A stretch of DNA of 64,000 nt. It comes from Salinibacterium sp. ZJ70. GTDB lineage: Bacteria > Actinomycetota > Actinomycetes > Actinomycetales > Microbacteriaceae. This document shows, piece after piece, positions 7,235 through 16,068 of the stretch (positions are counted from its first letter, which is position 1; each line of letters begins with the position of its first letter). Below the pieces are notes generated by a model. The model saw only the letters and a program-made list of their open reading frames with translations. It was not told where the DNA came from and searched no databases. Both the position numbers and the translations under genes were made by a program. The stretch lies in the NCBI RefSeq assembly GCF_011751865.2, contig NZ_CP061770.1, forward strand, positions 620,001 through 684,000, written 5' to 3'.

Positions 7235-8328
7235 GCCGCCTGCTCCACGTGCACGCGCGGCCCGATGCGCGTCACGAGCTCATGCTCGATCGTTCCCGCC
7301 CAGCGCGCCCACTCGTGCAGCGTCGGCTCGCCGTCGTCACCCGAGCCGAACAGCACCACCTCGTCACCCGCCTCGATGCCGGCCTCGCCCACATCCACGA
7401 CCGTCTGATCCATCGACACGACCCCCGCGATCGGCACGCGGCGCCCGCGCACCCACGCGCTCGCGCCGGCGCCGAGCGTACGGGGGATGCCGTCGGCGTA
7501 GCCGAGCGGCAGCAGAGCGAGCCGCGTGCGGTGCCGGGTGAGGTAGTGCGCGCCGTAGCCCACAGGGGTGTCGGCCGGCACATCGCGCACGGTCGTCACG
7601 TGCGTCGCCAGGCGCATCGCACCGCGGAGCGTGGTGGAGCCCGACGGGTCGATGCCATAGAGCCCCGCGCCGACGCGCACCATGTCGAAGTGCGTGCTCG
7701 GATCGGTGAGCGTCGCGGCCGTCGCAGCGAGGTGCACGTGCCGCGGGGTGAGCCCGAACGTGCGCGCCGTGCGCGCCGCCGCATCCGTGAGCAGACGCTG
7801 ACGCACCGTGAGCGGATGCCGCGGCTCGTCGGCGCGCGCCAGGTGGCTCATGATGCCGACGACCCGGATCGTGCCCTCGGCCTCGTACTCCCGAGCCAGT
7901 CGGCAGAGTGCCCGCCACTCCGTCGACGACGCCCCGTCGCGCGCCATCCCGGAATCCAGGTGCAGGTGCACGCGGGCCGTCGCGCCGAGCGCACGAGCAC
8001 CCGCCGCCGTGCGCGCGAGGTGCGCGATGCTGGGCACCGCGAGTTCGATGCGGTGCCGCACTGCCGACACGACGTCCGCGTCCACCGGGTTCAGCCAGCT
8101 GAGGATCGGCACATCGATGCCCGCCCAGCGCAGCGGCAGGGCCTCCTCGATGCTTGTCACCCCGAGCCGCGTCGCGCCGGCTTCGAGCGCCCGCAGCGCG
8201 GCCCGACCGTGACCGAATCCGTCGGCCTTCACCACCGCCATCACCTCGGACGTCGTGGCCGCGGCGATCGCCCGGGTGTTCGCGGCGATCGCGTCGCCGT
8301 CGATCGTCAGGGTGGTGTGTGCGCGCAT
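7231..8328 (-). CDS. alr: Alanine racemase (PLP-dependent)
   Basis: 365 aa, normal length for the fold-type III racemase. The PLP lysine is in VMAVVKADGFGHG (Lys about 34) and the second catalytic base Tyr lies in VGYGAHYLTRHRTRLA, followed by the conserved LPLGYADGIPR and VSMDQTVVDVG segments. The N-terminal eight-stranded barrel is followed by a C-terminal beta domain beginning near residue 235. It makes D-alanine for the ligase encoded immediately downstream. GAGGAG provides an SD 6-7 nt before the ATG, and TAGCGT lies further upstream as a possible -10. The alr-ddl gene pair in overlapping order suggests a dedicated D-Ala-D-Ala module; a serine racemase activity, as in VanT, is a possible alternative but there is no membrane domain. 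Confidence 0.9.
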   Translation of the reverse strand: MRAHTTLTIDGDAIAANTRAIAAATTSEVMAVVKADGFGHGRAALRALEAGATRLGVTSIEEALPLRWAGIDVPILSWLNPVDADVVSAVRHRIELAVPSIAHLARTAAGARALGATARVHLHLDSGMARDGASSTEWRALCRLAREYEAEGTIRVVGIMSHLARADEPRHPLTVRQRLLTDAAARTARTFGLTPRHVHLAATAATLTDPSTHFDMVRVGAGLYGIDPSGSTTLRGAMRLATHVTTVRDVPADTPVGYGAHYLTRHRTRLALLPLGYADGIPRTLGAGASAWVRGRRVPIAGVVSMDQTVVDVGEAGIEAGDEVVLFGSGDDGEPTLHEWARWAGTIEHELVTRIGPRVHVEQAA

Positions 8329-8374
8329 GTGTGCTCCTCGCCTTCGACGCTACGGAGCAGATGCGCGCGCCTCG

Positions 8375-11146
8375 TCACTCCGGCGGATGACCCGTCGGGG
8401 CGGAGAGGATGAGATCGTCGTCAGCCTCGGGGATGCTCGCGGATGCCTTGTCGCGGTGTACGAGCCACCGCCACATCCCGAGCGTCAGAAGACAGTAGGC
8501 GCCCAGCACCAGGAGCCACACGCCGAGGTTCGCGACCTCGCTGGCCTCCATCGCCGTCGGCAGCACGATCAGGCAGAACACGAACTGGGTCACGAGGAAC
8601 ACCGCGAGCCAGAGCTTCTTCGACGCCTCCCAGATCGCCCGCCCCTCGAGGAACGTCAGAGGCAGCGCGGCGACAGCCGCGGCGGTGAGACCCTCGGCGG
8701 CGACCGCCACGAGGGTGTCGTTGACGAGCGCGCTGCCGAAGTCGTCGAGGGGCAGACCCGCCATCGCGGAATAGCCGAGCCAGGCCAGCACCGACACGGC
8801 GATCACGAGCCCGAAGCTCAGCAGGCTCGCGCCCACCCGAGCACGTCTGCTCGCCACCACCATCTCGGCGCCGATCGCGAGACCGATGAAGAAACCGGGG
8901 GCGAAGTCGAGGATGCGCGCCACGATCACACCGAGGATCGCGAGCGGCACGACGGAGAGATCCACCGAGATGCTCGACGCGGCACCCCACAGTCGTCGGG
9001 TGATCGCGCCCGTCATCGCCCCGACACCCCACGTGAGGATGAACAGCGCGAGTGCGAGCGCCAGCAGCATCCGCAGCGATGCGAGATCGGCCCCGAAACC
9101 CGGATCGGCGAAGCAGTAGACGAGGCTCATGACGATCACGACCACGGCGGAGACAGCGACCGGAGAACGCAGCGCACGGTGCAGCGCGGCGTTGGTCTTC
9201 TCGCCCACCGTTCCGAGCATCTGCAGCACGCGCCCGCGGTTGCCGCTGCCGCTCGTCAGGGCGGAGTTCAGCAGCTCGGTGGGAATCGACACCAGGAACA
9301 GCAGCGCGAGCGCGAGGAGCGCGGCTGCTGCGAACGACGCCGGATTCTCGAACAGGAACCGCAGCGTGGGCAGGCTGTCGCTCAAGGAGTTGGGGGCACC
9401 CGGGTCGTTGCGGGATGCCCCGGCATCACCCTGCAGCGGACCCGACGCCGTCACCTGCTGCTCGGGCTCATCCGCGATCGGGTCGAGCGCAACGGCCCGC
9501 ACGCCCACGCCCTCGCGCTGTTCGCGCGCAGCTTCGCCATCCACCTCGGCGCGCAGCACCAGTTCGTGATCGCCCGGCTCGATGTCGAGCGGCACCGTGC
9601 CGAAGATGCGGAACGTGCGGTCGGCCCCCACGATCATCGAACCGAGCACGATCGGCTCCGAATGGAGCTCGAGGGTGACGCGGGTGCCAGGGGGAGGCCC
9701 GTCTCCCGTGACGCCGACCCTGTCTCCGGGGAGCAGGTCGTCGCCGCCCTCGAACACGTAGCGCCACTCCCAGGGGGGAACGGAAGCCGCAGCAGCTGGC
9801 GGCACGGTCGGAGGCACGGTCTGCGGCGGGGTCTGCGGCGGGGGCGGGGTCGCCGGGGCGGCGGGGATGTTGACGACAGTTCCGACCGTGACGGTGGAGA
9901 GCCCCTGGTGCGAGTCATCCGGAATGATGGTCGACGTGCCATCGCTGGCCGTCGCCGCCACGAAACCGACTGAGCCCGCTTGAGCGGTGAACGCGCGCTG
10001 CCCGGCGGCCGGGTATGCGGTGCAGGAGCCGGTGGTTCCGGTTCCGGTGATCGTGCAGAGGACGTCGTCGACCCCGGTTTCCCGGATGTCGACCTCCGCA
10101 TCGGGGTCCTTCGTGACGGTGAAGGTGACGCTGCGATCGGCGTTGACGACGGTGGTGAGGGTGGGAGCGTTCGGAATCCTCACGAAGTCGTTGCGCGCGC
10201 TGTAGTGCGAGTCGACGAAGATCCGCCACACGCCCGGCGTGATCCCCGAGAACGTGCACTCGAGAGCGTCGATCTCCTCGCGGCAGCTGTCCAGCTGGTC
10301 GACCCAATCGTACGAGGTCGGGTAGTTCGGACCCACGCCGTGCAGCGACAGGCCGAGCCAGGGGTCCGTCGACTCGGTGGTCGCCGCCACATGAACCTCG
10401 GCCGGGCCGAACGTGTAGGTCACCTGGGGGATGGCGATCTGGCGGACCTCCACACTGAGGGACGTCTCCAGGGCGTATCCCTGGGAGTCGGTGGTGTGCG
10501 CGCGGAGGATGAGCTCGCCGAGGCTCGGGACGGGCCGTATGCACTGCCAGGTGCCGCCCGTGCTGATCGTCTCGTTGCACAGCGATTCGTACGTGGAATC
10601 ATCGGCGCCCGAGAGCTTCCACATCACATGGACGACGGATCCGATCGGGCCACTCCCCGCGAGAACGATGGCCTCGCTGTTCCAGTATTCGGCGGGCCCC
10701 TCTGACGCAACCGGCGACGTGATCTCGAGGTACGCCTCGATGCCGTGCACGGTCGCCTGCACGGTCTCCGGCACGGAGTCGAGGCTGTCGACAGCGGTCA
10801 CCTCGATCACGTTCGGTCCGAGGGCGAACGTGATGTCGCACGAGTAGGGGCCGGAAGTGGGGGAGACGGTGCACGTATCCAAGTTGGTGACGTTGGTGAC
10901 CGTGACGGATCCGCCGGGGCTTCCGGGCCCCCACGTCACCGTGCCAGCGACCGTGTTGGGGCCCGACTCGACCATCGTTTCGTCACCCGGGTAGTAGATC
11001 TGAAGGCCGGTCGGTGCGGCGGTCGCACTCACGACAGGCGCGAGGGCGAGCGCTCCGAGCAGCACGGCGGTCACCGCGGTCCGGCTGCGTCGGCGGGTGC
11101 GGAGCGCGGAGCGCGCGGGCGTGCGGGTGTCGTCGGTGGTGGTCAC
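8375..11146 (-). CDS. Large exported multi-domain protein with C-terminal membrane anchor, function unknown
   Basis: About 923 aa from a GTG at 11146. A twin-arginine-free signal peptide (RSRTAVTAVLLGALALAPVVSATAAP) is followed by roughly 500 extracellular residues made of beta-rich modules that resemble bacterial Ig-like repeats (PNTVAGTVTWGPGSPGGSVTVTN; GPNVIEVTAVDS; paired Cys residues in each, for example CTVSPTSGPYSC). A proline-rich hinge (PAAPATPPPPQTPPQTVPP) precedes another Ig-like unit, and the C-terminal 330 residues hold about eight hydrophobic helices (from FAAAALLALALLFLVSIP to LVLGAYCLLTLGMW). I do not recognise a named family. The architecture suggests a cell-surface sensor, scaffold or adhesion protein whose base sits in the membrane. 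It stands alone, with alr downstream and pmt upstream on the same strand. Confidence 0.75.
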   Translation of the reverse strand: MTTTDDTRTPARSALRTRRRSRTAVTAVLLGALALAPVVSATAAPTGLQIYYPGDETMVESGPNTVAGTVTWGPGSPGGSVTVTNVTNLDTCTVSPTSGPYSCDITFALGPNVIEVTAVDSLDSVPETVQATVHGIEAYLEITSPVASEGPAEYWNSEAIVLAGSGPIGSVVHVMWKLSGADDSTYESLCNETISTGGTWQCIRPVPSLGELILRAHTTDSQGYALETSLSVEVRQIAIPQVTYTFGPAEVHVAATTESTDPWLGLSLHGVGPNYPTSYDWVDQLDSCREEIDALECTFSGITPGVWRIFVDSHYSARNDFVRIPNAPTLTTVVNADRSVTFTVTKDPDAEVDIRETGVDDVLCTITGTGTTGSCTAYPAAGQRAFTAQAGSVGFVAATASDGTSTIIPDDSHQGLSTVTVGTVVNIPAAPATPPPPQTPPQTVPPTVPPAAAASVPPWEWRYVFEGGDDLLPGDRVGVTGDGPPPGTRVTLELHSEPIVLGSMIVGADRTFRIFGTVPLDIEPGDHELVLRAEVDGEAAREQREGVGVRAVALDPIADEPEQQVTASGPLQGDAGASRNDPGAPNSLSDSLPTLRFLFENPASFAAAALLALALLFLVSIPTELLNSALTSGSGNRGRVLQMLGTVGEKTNAALHRALRSPVAVSAVVVIVMSLVYCFADPGFGADLASLRMLLALALALFILTWGVGAMTGAITRRLWGAASSISVDLSVVPLAILGVIVARILDFAPGFFIGLAIGAEMVVASRRARVGASLLSFGLVIAVSVLAWLGYSAMAGLPLDDFGSALVNDTLVAVAAEGLTAAAVAALPLTFLEGRAIWEASKKLWLAVFLVTQFVFCLIVLPTAMEASEVANLGVWLLVLGAYCLLTLGMWRWLVHRDKASASIPEADDDLILSAPTGHPPE

Positions 11147-11270
11147 AGCTGCCTCGTCGGTGGGGCATCGGCGGATCGGGAGATCGCAGGCGGGGGCATG
11201 CGCCGGCTCATGTCTGTCGGCCGAAGACTAGCGCCTCGGACTCTTCCTGGGAAGAGGGTTCGAGCTTTCG

Positions 11271-12926
11271 TCAGAACCAGCCGGGCAGCCAGTAGTGCAT
11301 GCGGATGAACCAGACCGGCATCGGCTGGCCCGTCCACATCGGAAGGAAGAACGCCGACACGATCAGCACCAGCACCAGGAACACCGTCCCCGTCACCAGC
11401 GCAGGCACCCGCAGACGCTCCGGGTCATCGCGCCGCCCCACGATCGCGGCGATCGCGGCCGTGAGCGCGAGAACCATGAACGGCTCGAACGCGATCGTGT
11501 AGAACTGGAACACCGTGCGGTTCAGGTACATCAGCCACGGCAGGTAGCCGGCCGCCATTCCGGTGAGGATGAACGCATCCGCCCACACCGGCTCGCTGCG
11601 CATGAGGCCGCGGACGACGCGCACCACGAGGAACCCGAGGGCGGCAGTCGCACCCCACCAGATCAGCGGATTCGCGATGTCGAGGATCGCCGACGCCGTG
11701 CCGTCGCCGTGGTCCTGGTAGAACATCGACGTCGGGCGCACCAGGAACAGCCAGGTGAGCGGGTTCGCCTGATACGGATGCGGTGTGCTCTCGGACACGT
11801 GGTAGCCCCACACCTGCGACTGGAAGTGCCACCAGTTCTGGAACTCGACAGGCACCCACGCCAGCAGGCCCTCCCAGCGGGTGCCGCCCTGCTCCTCGAC
11901 CCACCGGCGGCTGTAGCCGCCGTCGGTCGCGAACCAGCTCCACCAGGTGAGCATGTGGGTCACCGCGGCGAGCGGCACGAGCGAGACGAAGTTGACGGGG
12001 GCCTGCTTGAGGAGCGCGCCGACCGCCCACAGCTCGATGCCCGCCTGCTTGCGCAGGAACGCGTCCGACACCACCGTGAAGATGCCGAAGACGGCGAGGA
12101 AGTACAGGCCCGACCACTTGACGCTCGTCGCGCACCCGAACGCGACCGCGGCGGCGATGAGCCACGGCCGCCACCACAGGGTCGGGCCCCAGGGGGAGCC
12201 GCGGCTCTCGAGCGCCGCGGCGAGCCGGATGCGGAACCAGTCGCGGTCGAGCAGCACGAAGTACGCGCCCAGCAGCCCGAAGAACGCGACCCCCGTGTCG
12301 AGGACCGCCACGCGGCACATGACGATCGCGTTGCCGTCGATCGCGATGAGGGCGCCCGCGAGCACCGCGAGAGTCGTGGAGGCGAACAGCCGCTTCGCGA
12401 CGAGCATCGTGAGGGCGACGAGCAGCACGCCCACCACGGCCATCCCGACCCGCCATCCGAAGCCGCTGTCGGTGCCGAACAGCGCCATGCCTGCCGCGAT
12501 GATCCACTTTCCGAGCGGCGGGTGCACGACGAAGGAGGCGTCGCGCAGGTAGGTGTTGGGGTCGCCCGCGAGGAACGACTCGTTGGCGTCGTCCGCCCAT
12601 CGCGACTCGTAGCCGAGCTGCGAGAGCGTCCACGCATCCTTCACGTAGTAGGTCTCGTCGAACACGATCGCGTGCGGGTTGTCGAGGCCGATCAGGCGCG
12701 TCGCCGCGGCGACGCCGATGACGGCGGCGGGGGCGCCCCAGGTCCACGCGCGACGGATCCGCGGATCCGCCATCCACCGCTCCCAGCGCTCGTCGAAGCG
12801 TGAGCCGACGGGTGCGGACTCGTGGGCGTGCGGGGCCGGAGCACTGGTCTCGGCGCGTGCCGCGCTGGCCGTCCCATCCGGGGTGGCACGCACAAGCCGG
12901 TCGAACTCGGACTCGCGCGCCTCCAT
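11271..12926 (-). CDS. pmt: Dolichyl-phosphate-mannose--protein mannosyltransferase (GT39)
   Basis: 551 aa polytopic membrane enzyme that transfers mannose from polyprenyl-phosphate-mannose to Ser/Thr of exported proteins at the outer membrane face. After a cytoplasmic N-terminus, the first helix (GAPAAVIGVAAATRLIGL) leads to the catalytic acidic pair in IVFDETYYVKDAW (Asp90-Glu91) and the HPPLGKW motif of GT39. About ten further helices follow, with the large loop LLAWVPVEFQNWWHFQ typical of actinobacterial PMTs. TACGAT sits 6 nt before the ATG, fitting a leaderless start. It is divergent from rsmI, the standard actinobacterial arrangement. Substrates probably include Ser/Thr-rich secreted proteins such as the DUF11-repeat protein in this window (inference). 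Confidence 0.93.
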   Translation of the reverse strand: MEARESEFDRLVRATPDGTASAARAETSAPAPHAHESAPVGSRFDERWERWMADPRIRRAWTWGAPAAVIGVAAATRLIGLDNPHAIVFDETYYVKDAWTLSQLGYESRWADDANESFLAGDPNTYLRDASFVVHPPLGKWIIAAGMALFGTDSGFGWRVGMAVVGVLLVALTMLVAKRLFASTTLAVLAGALIAIDGNAIVMCRVAVLDTGVAFFGLLGAYFVLLDRDWFRIRLAAALESRGSPWGPTLWWRPWLIAAAVAFGCATSVKWSGLYFLAVFGIFTVVSDAFLRKQAGIELWAVGALLKQAPVNFVSLVPLAAVTHMLTWWSWFATDGGYSRRWVEEQGGTRWEGLLAWVPVEFQNWWHFQSQVWGYHVSESTPHPYQANPLTWLFLVRPTSMFYQDHGDGTASAILDIANPLIWWGATAALGFLVVRVVRGLMRSEPVWADAFILTGMAAGYLPWLMYLNRTVFQFYTIAFEPFMVLALTAAIAAIVGRRDDPERLRVPALVTGTVFLVLVLIVSAFFLPMWTGQPMPVWFIRMHYWLPGWF

Positions 12927-13062
12927 CCCGGCATCGTATCCGCGCTCCGCCGCTGCTCCCGGTCCCCGGGCTCAGCCCGAGGTGCGCGGAATCCTCCCGA
13001 AGCAGATGCGCGCGGCGGGGGAGCGCAGGGGACGCGCGGCAACGCGGTGGGAGGATGGGCGG

Positions 13063-13869
13063 GTGATCATCCTCGCGGCGACCCCGATCGGCAATCTCGG
13101 CGATGCGTCCGCTCGCCTCATCGAAGCACTCGGCAACGCCGAGGTGATCGCCTCGGAGGACACCCGCACGACCGTGCAGCTCATGCGTGCTCTCGGCGTC
13201 GAGAACCGGCCCCGCCTCATCCCGCTGCACGAGCACAACGAGAGCGCCAAGGCCTCCGAGATCGTGGAGCTCGCGCGCGACACCGATGTTCTCGTGCTGT
13301 CGGACGCGGGCATGCCGACCGTCTCGGATCCGGGGTTCCCGCTCGTCGCGGCCGCCGCCGAGGCGGGCGTCACCGTGACGGCTCTGCCCGGCCCGTCGGC
13401 CGTGCTCACGGCGCTCGCCGTGTCGGGGCTTCCCACCGACCGCTTCTGCTTCGAAGGCTTTCTGCCGCGCAAGGGGCGCCTCCAGGCGCTGCGCACGCTC
13501 GCCGCCGAACCTCGCACCCTCGTGTTCTTCGAGTCGCCGCACCGCATCGGCGACGCCCTCGCGGATGCCGCTGCCGCGTTCGGCGCCGATCGGCGCGCGG
13601 TCGTCTGCCGCGAGCTCACCAAGCTCTACGAGGAGATTGCCCGCGGCACGCTCGCCGAACTCGCCGAGCGCTACGCCGAGGGTGCCCGCGGCGAGATCGT
13701 GCTCGTCATCGAGGGCGCGGCACCGGCCAGCGCGAGCTTCGAGGACGCCCTCGCCCAGGTGAAGGCACTCACCGCATCCGGGGTGCGCCTCAAAGAAGCC
13801 ACCGCGGAGGTCGCCGAGGCGACAGGGCTCTCACGCCGCGAGCTCTACGAAGCCGCGCTCAAGAGCTGA
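13063..13869 (+). CDS. rsmI: 16S rRNA (cytidine(1402)-2'-O)-methyltransferase
   Basis: 268 aa tetrapyrrole-methylase-fold enzyme that 2'-O-methylates C1402 of 16S rRNA at the decoding centre. The SAM-binding start IILAATPIGNLGD, the AEVIASEDTRTT segment, LSDAGMPTVSDPG and the FEGFLPRKGR / FFESPHRIGDAL motifs identify RsmI over other methylases of the fold. GTG at 13063 was chosen because it begins the conserved strand and is preceded by GGGAGGA at 13049-13055. The gene is divergent from pmt with 136 nt between starts and ends next to a long palindrome (13888-13945). Confidence 0.93.
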   Translation: MIILAATPIGNLGDASARLIEALGNAEVIASEDTRTTVQLMRALGVENRPRLIPLHEHNESAKASEIVELARDTDVLVLSDAGMPTVSDPGFPLVAAAAEAGVTVTALPGPSAVLTALAVSGLPTDRFCFEGFLPRKGRLQALRTLAAEPRTLVFFESPHRIGDALADAAAAFGADRRAVVCRELTKLYEEIARGTLAELAERYAEGARGEIVLVIEGAAPASASFEDALAQVKALTASGVRLKEATAEVAEATGLSRRELYEAALKS

Positions 13870-13887
13870 CGCGCCCCCGTTCTCCCG

Positions 13888-13945
13888 TGAGGTGTCACTT
13901 TGTGTCGCTCTCGAGCCTTTCGAAGCGGCACAAAGTGACACCTCA
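13888..13945. repeat. Long perfect intergenic palindrome (family copy 1)
   Basis: The arms TGAGGTGTCACTTTGTG (13888-13904) and CACAAAGTGACACCTCA (13929-13945) are perfectly complementary over 17 nt around a 24-nt loop. The element lies between the convergent rsmI gene and the next minus-strand gene and could act as a bidirectional terminator. A near-identical arm recurs at 48859-48914, and a differently sequenced but similarly built palindrome lies at 26099-26155, so this looks like a dispersed repeat family as much as a terminator. Confidence 0.8.
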
Positions 13946-13965
13946 GGGGGTGTCGGGCCGGGGCG

Positions 13966-14418
13966 TCACGGCGAGGGGGACTGGAGAGCCTTGAGGAATG
14001 CGGTCATCTCGGGGGCCGCCGCGTCGGCGTCCGGAGAGTCGAGGTAGACGGCGACGAGCCGTGCATCCGGATTCGCGTCGAGCGTCGGAAGGAACGTGTC
14101 GCGCCACATCCACAGGTTGGGGTGGCCAACCTCCAGGCACGCTTCTGCGGGGGTGAGCCTGCGGATGATCTCCTCGAGCTGCGCGCGTGTCACCTCGAGT
14201 ACGCAGGACCCGCGGCGGTAGCCCAGCACGGAGGCGGAGATCACGCCGGGCAGGATGTGGTTCTCGGTGTTCGCCACCGGAAAGTGGTGGGCTGCGGGTG
14301 TCTCGCCAGCAGGAATCAGTCCGATGCCGTGGGCGGCGGGCTGCACCCAGCCGACAAGCGATTCCGCGATCCGGGTGCGCGCCGCGATGATCTCGTCGAG
14401 GGTGGCCCACTGCTCCAT
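13966..14418 (-). CDS. Conserved-looking hypothetical protein (150 aa)
   Basis: I do not recognise the family. The protein has no signal peptide or membrane segment and reads as a compact cytosolic domain: an N-terminal helix (WATLDEIIAARTRIAESLVGW), a mixed segment with several His (PAAHGIGLIPAG, AAHHFPVANTENH), a strand pair (GVISASVLGYRRGSCVLEV), then helix-rich sequence ending in a strand (DARLVAVYLDSPDA). The ATG at 14418 has TACTCT exactly 6 nt upstream on its strand, as in other leaderless genes here, and is divergent from metG with 60 nt between starts, so both promoters overlap. Coding bias is normal for the genome. A role in translation or amino-acid metabolism can only be guessed from its neighbour. 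Confidence 0.6.
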   Translation of the reverse strand: MEQWATLDEIIAARTRIAESLVGWVQPAAHGIGLIPAGETPAAHHFPVANTENHILPGVISASVLGYRRGSCVLEVTRAQLEEIIRRLTPAEACLEVGHPNLWMWRDTFLPTLDANPDARLVAVYLDSPDADAAAPEMTAFLKALQSPSP

Positions 14419-14478
14419 GCGGGAAGAGTAGTGGCCGCGCGCCGTCACGATCCAGAAGCCCCAACTAGAATCGACCCC

Positions 14479-16068
14479 ATGCCCGCCGGCGAGAGCTTCT
14501 TCATCACGACGCCCATCTTCTATGTCAACGATGTGCCCCACATCGGTCACGCGTACACGGAGGTCGCCGCAGACCTTCTGGCGCGTTGGCACCGTCAGGC
14601 GGGCGACGACACCTGGCTGCTCACGGGAACCGATGAGCACGGCCAGAAGATCCTGCGCACCGCCGCGGCGAACGGCGTCGAGCCGAAGGAGTGGGCCGAC
14701 CGCCTCGTCGACTCCGCGTGGAAGCCTCTGCTCGAGACGATCGACATCTCGAACGACGACTTCATCCGCACGACGGACGAGCGCCACGAGACCGCTGTCG
14801 CCAAGTTCCTGCAGAAGCTGCACGATGACGGCTTCATCTACGACGGCGAGTACGAGGGCTACTACTGCGTCGGCTGCGAGGAGTACAAGCAGCTCGACGA
14901 CCTCGACAAGGCCACCGATGGGGAGTACGCGGGTCAGCTCGTGTGCCGCATCCACTCGCGCCCGGTCGAGATCCTGCGCGAGAAGAACTACTTCTTCAAG
15001 ATGAGCCAGTTCGCGCAGCCGCTGCTCGACCTGTACGAGAGCCAGCCGGACTTCATCCAGCCCGACAGCGTGCGCAACGAGATCGTGCAGTTCGTGAAGC
15101 AGGGGCTCTCGGATCTGTCGATCTCGCGGTCGAGCTTCGACTGGGGCATCAAGGTGCCGTGGGACGACTCGCATGTCGTGTACGTGTGGTTCGACGCGCT
15201 GCTCAACTACATCTCGGCGACCGGCTACGGCTCGGATGAGGAGACGTTCGCACGCCGCTGGCCGGGCGTGAACCTCGTGGGCAAGGACATCGCCCGCTTC
15301 CACGCGGTGATCTGGCCGGCGATGCTCATGGCGGCCGGGCTTCCCGTGCCGCGCAAGGTGTTCGGTCACGGCTGGCTGCTGGTCGGCGGCGAGAAGATGT
15401 CGAAGTCGAAGCTCACCGGCATCGCGCCGAACCAGATCACCGACACGTTCGGCTCGGATGCGTTCCGCTACTACTTCATGAGCGCGATCCGCTTCGGCCA
15501 GGACGGCTCGTTCTCGTGGGAGGACCTCTCGGCCCGCTACCAGGCCGAGCTCGCCAACGGCTTCGGCAACCTCGCCTCACGCGTGGTCGCGATGATCGGC
15601 AAGTACTACGACGGTGTGCTGCCCGCCCCGGCGGAGTACACGGACTCCGACCTCGCCATCCAGCAGGTCGTGGCGCAGGCGGTGACGAACGCGGACGCCG
15701 CGATCGAGAAGCTCGCCATCGACGACGCGATCTCGCACATCTGGACGATCGTCGACGCGCTCAATGGCTACATCACCGAGCAGGAGCCCTGGGTGCTCGC
15801 GAAGAGCGACGAGACGCGCGAGCGCCTCGGCACCGTGCTCTACACGACCGCTGAGGGCCTGCGCGCGCTCGCGGTGCTGCTCAACCCGGTCACCCCGAAG
15901 GCCACCGCGAAGCTGTGGGCGGCGCTCGGTGCCGAGGGTGCGCTCGGGGCACTCGACGCGCAGCCGCTGCGTGAAGCGGGCACCTGGGGCCAGCTCCCGG
16001 CGGCCACCCGCATCTCGCCGCTCGAGGCGCTCTTCCCGCGCATCGACGAGGCCACAGGAGCCGCGTGA
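14479..16068 (+). CDS. metG: Methionyl-tRNA synthetase
   Basis: 529 aa class I synthetase charging tRNA-Met in the cytosol. The ATP-binding HIGH motif is at residues 21-24 (NDVPHIGHAY) and KMSKS near 306 (GGEKMSKSKL). The connective peptide carries CVGCEEY and a later Cys-x-x-His (VCRIHSRP), a reduced metal knuckle compared with four-Cys enzymes. The anticodon-binding helical domain runs from about residue 350 to 480; there is no C-terminal EMAP/tRNA-binding extension, as in other short actinobacterial MetG proteins. The start has TAGAAT 7 nt upstream, the most consensus-like leaderless promoter of the window. Its stop overlaps the tatD start (GTGA). Confidence 0.96.
   Translation: MPAGESFFITTPIFYVNDVPHIGHAYTEVAADLLARWHRQAGDDTWLLTGTDEHGQKILRTAAANGVEPKEWADRLVDSAWKPLLETIDISNDDFIRTTDERHETAVAKFLQKLHDDGFIYDGEYEGYYCVGCEEYKQLDDLDKATDGEYAGQLVCRIHSRPVEILREKNYFFKMSQFAQPLLDLYESQPDFIQPDSVRNEIVQFVKQGLSDLSISRSSFDWGIKVPWDDSHVVYVWFDALLNYISATGYGSDEETFARRWPGVNLVGKDIARFHAVIWPAMLMAAGLPVPRKVFGHGWLLVGGEKMSKSKLTGIAPNQITDTFGSDAFRYYFMSAIRFGQDGSFSWEDLSARYQAELANGFGNLASRVVAMIGKYYDGVLPAPAEYTDSDLAIQQVVAQAVTNADAAIEKLAIDDAISHIWTIVDALNGYITEQEPWVLAKSDETRERLGTVLYTTAEGLRALAVLLNPVTPKATAKLWAALGAEGALGALDAQPLREAGTWGQLPAATRISPLEALFPRIDEATGAA

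Noticed and set aside
11425..13542. A 705-codon frame on the minus strand across pmt and rsmI
   Set aside because: It is a shadow of pmt in another frame continuing antisense through rsmI; the product is Arg/Ala-rich and lacks motifs, whereas GT39 and RsmI motifs are clear in the chosen frames.
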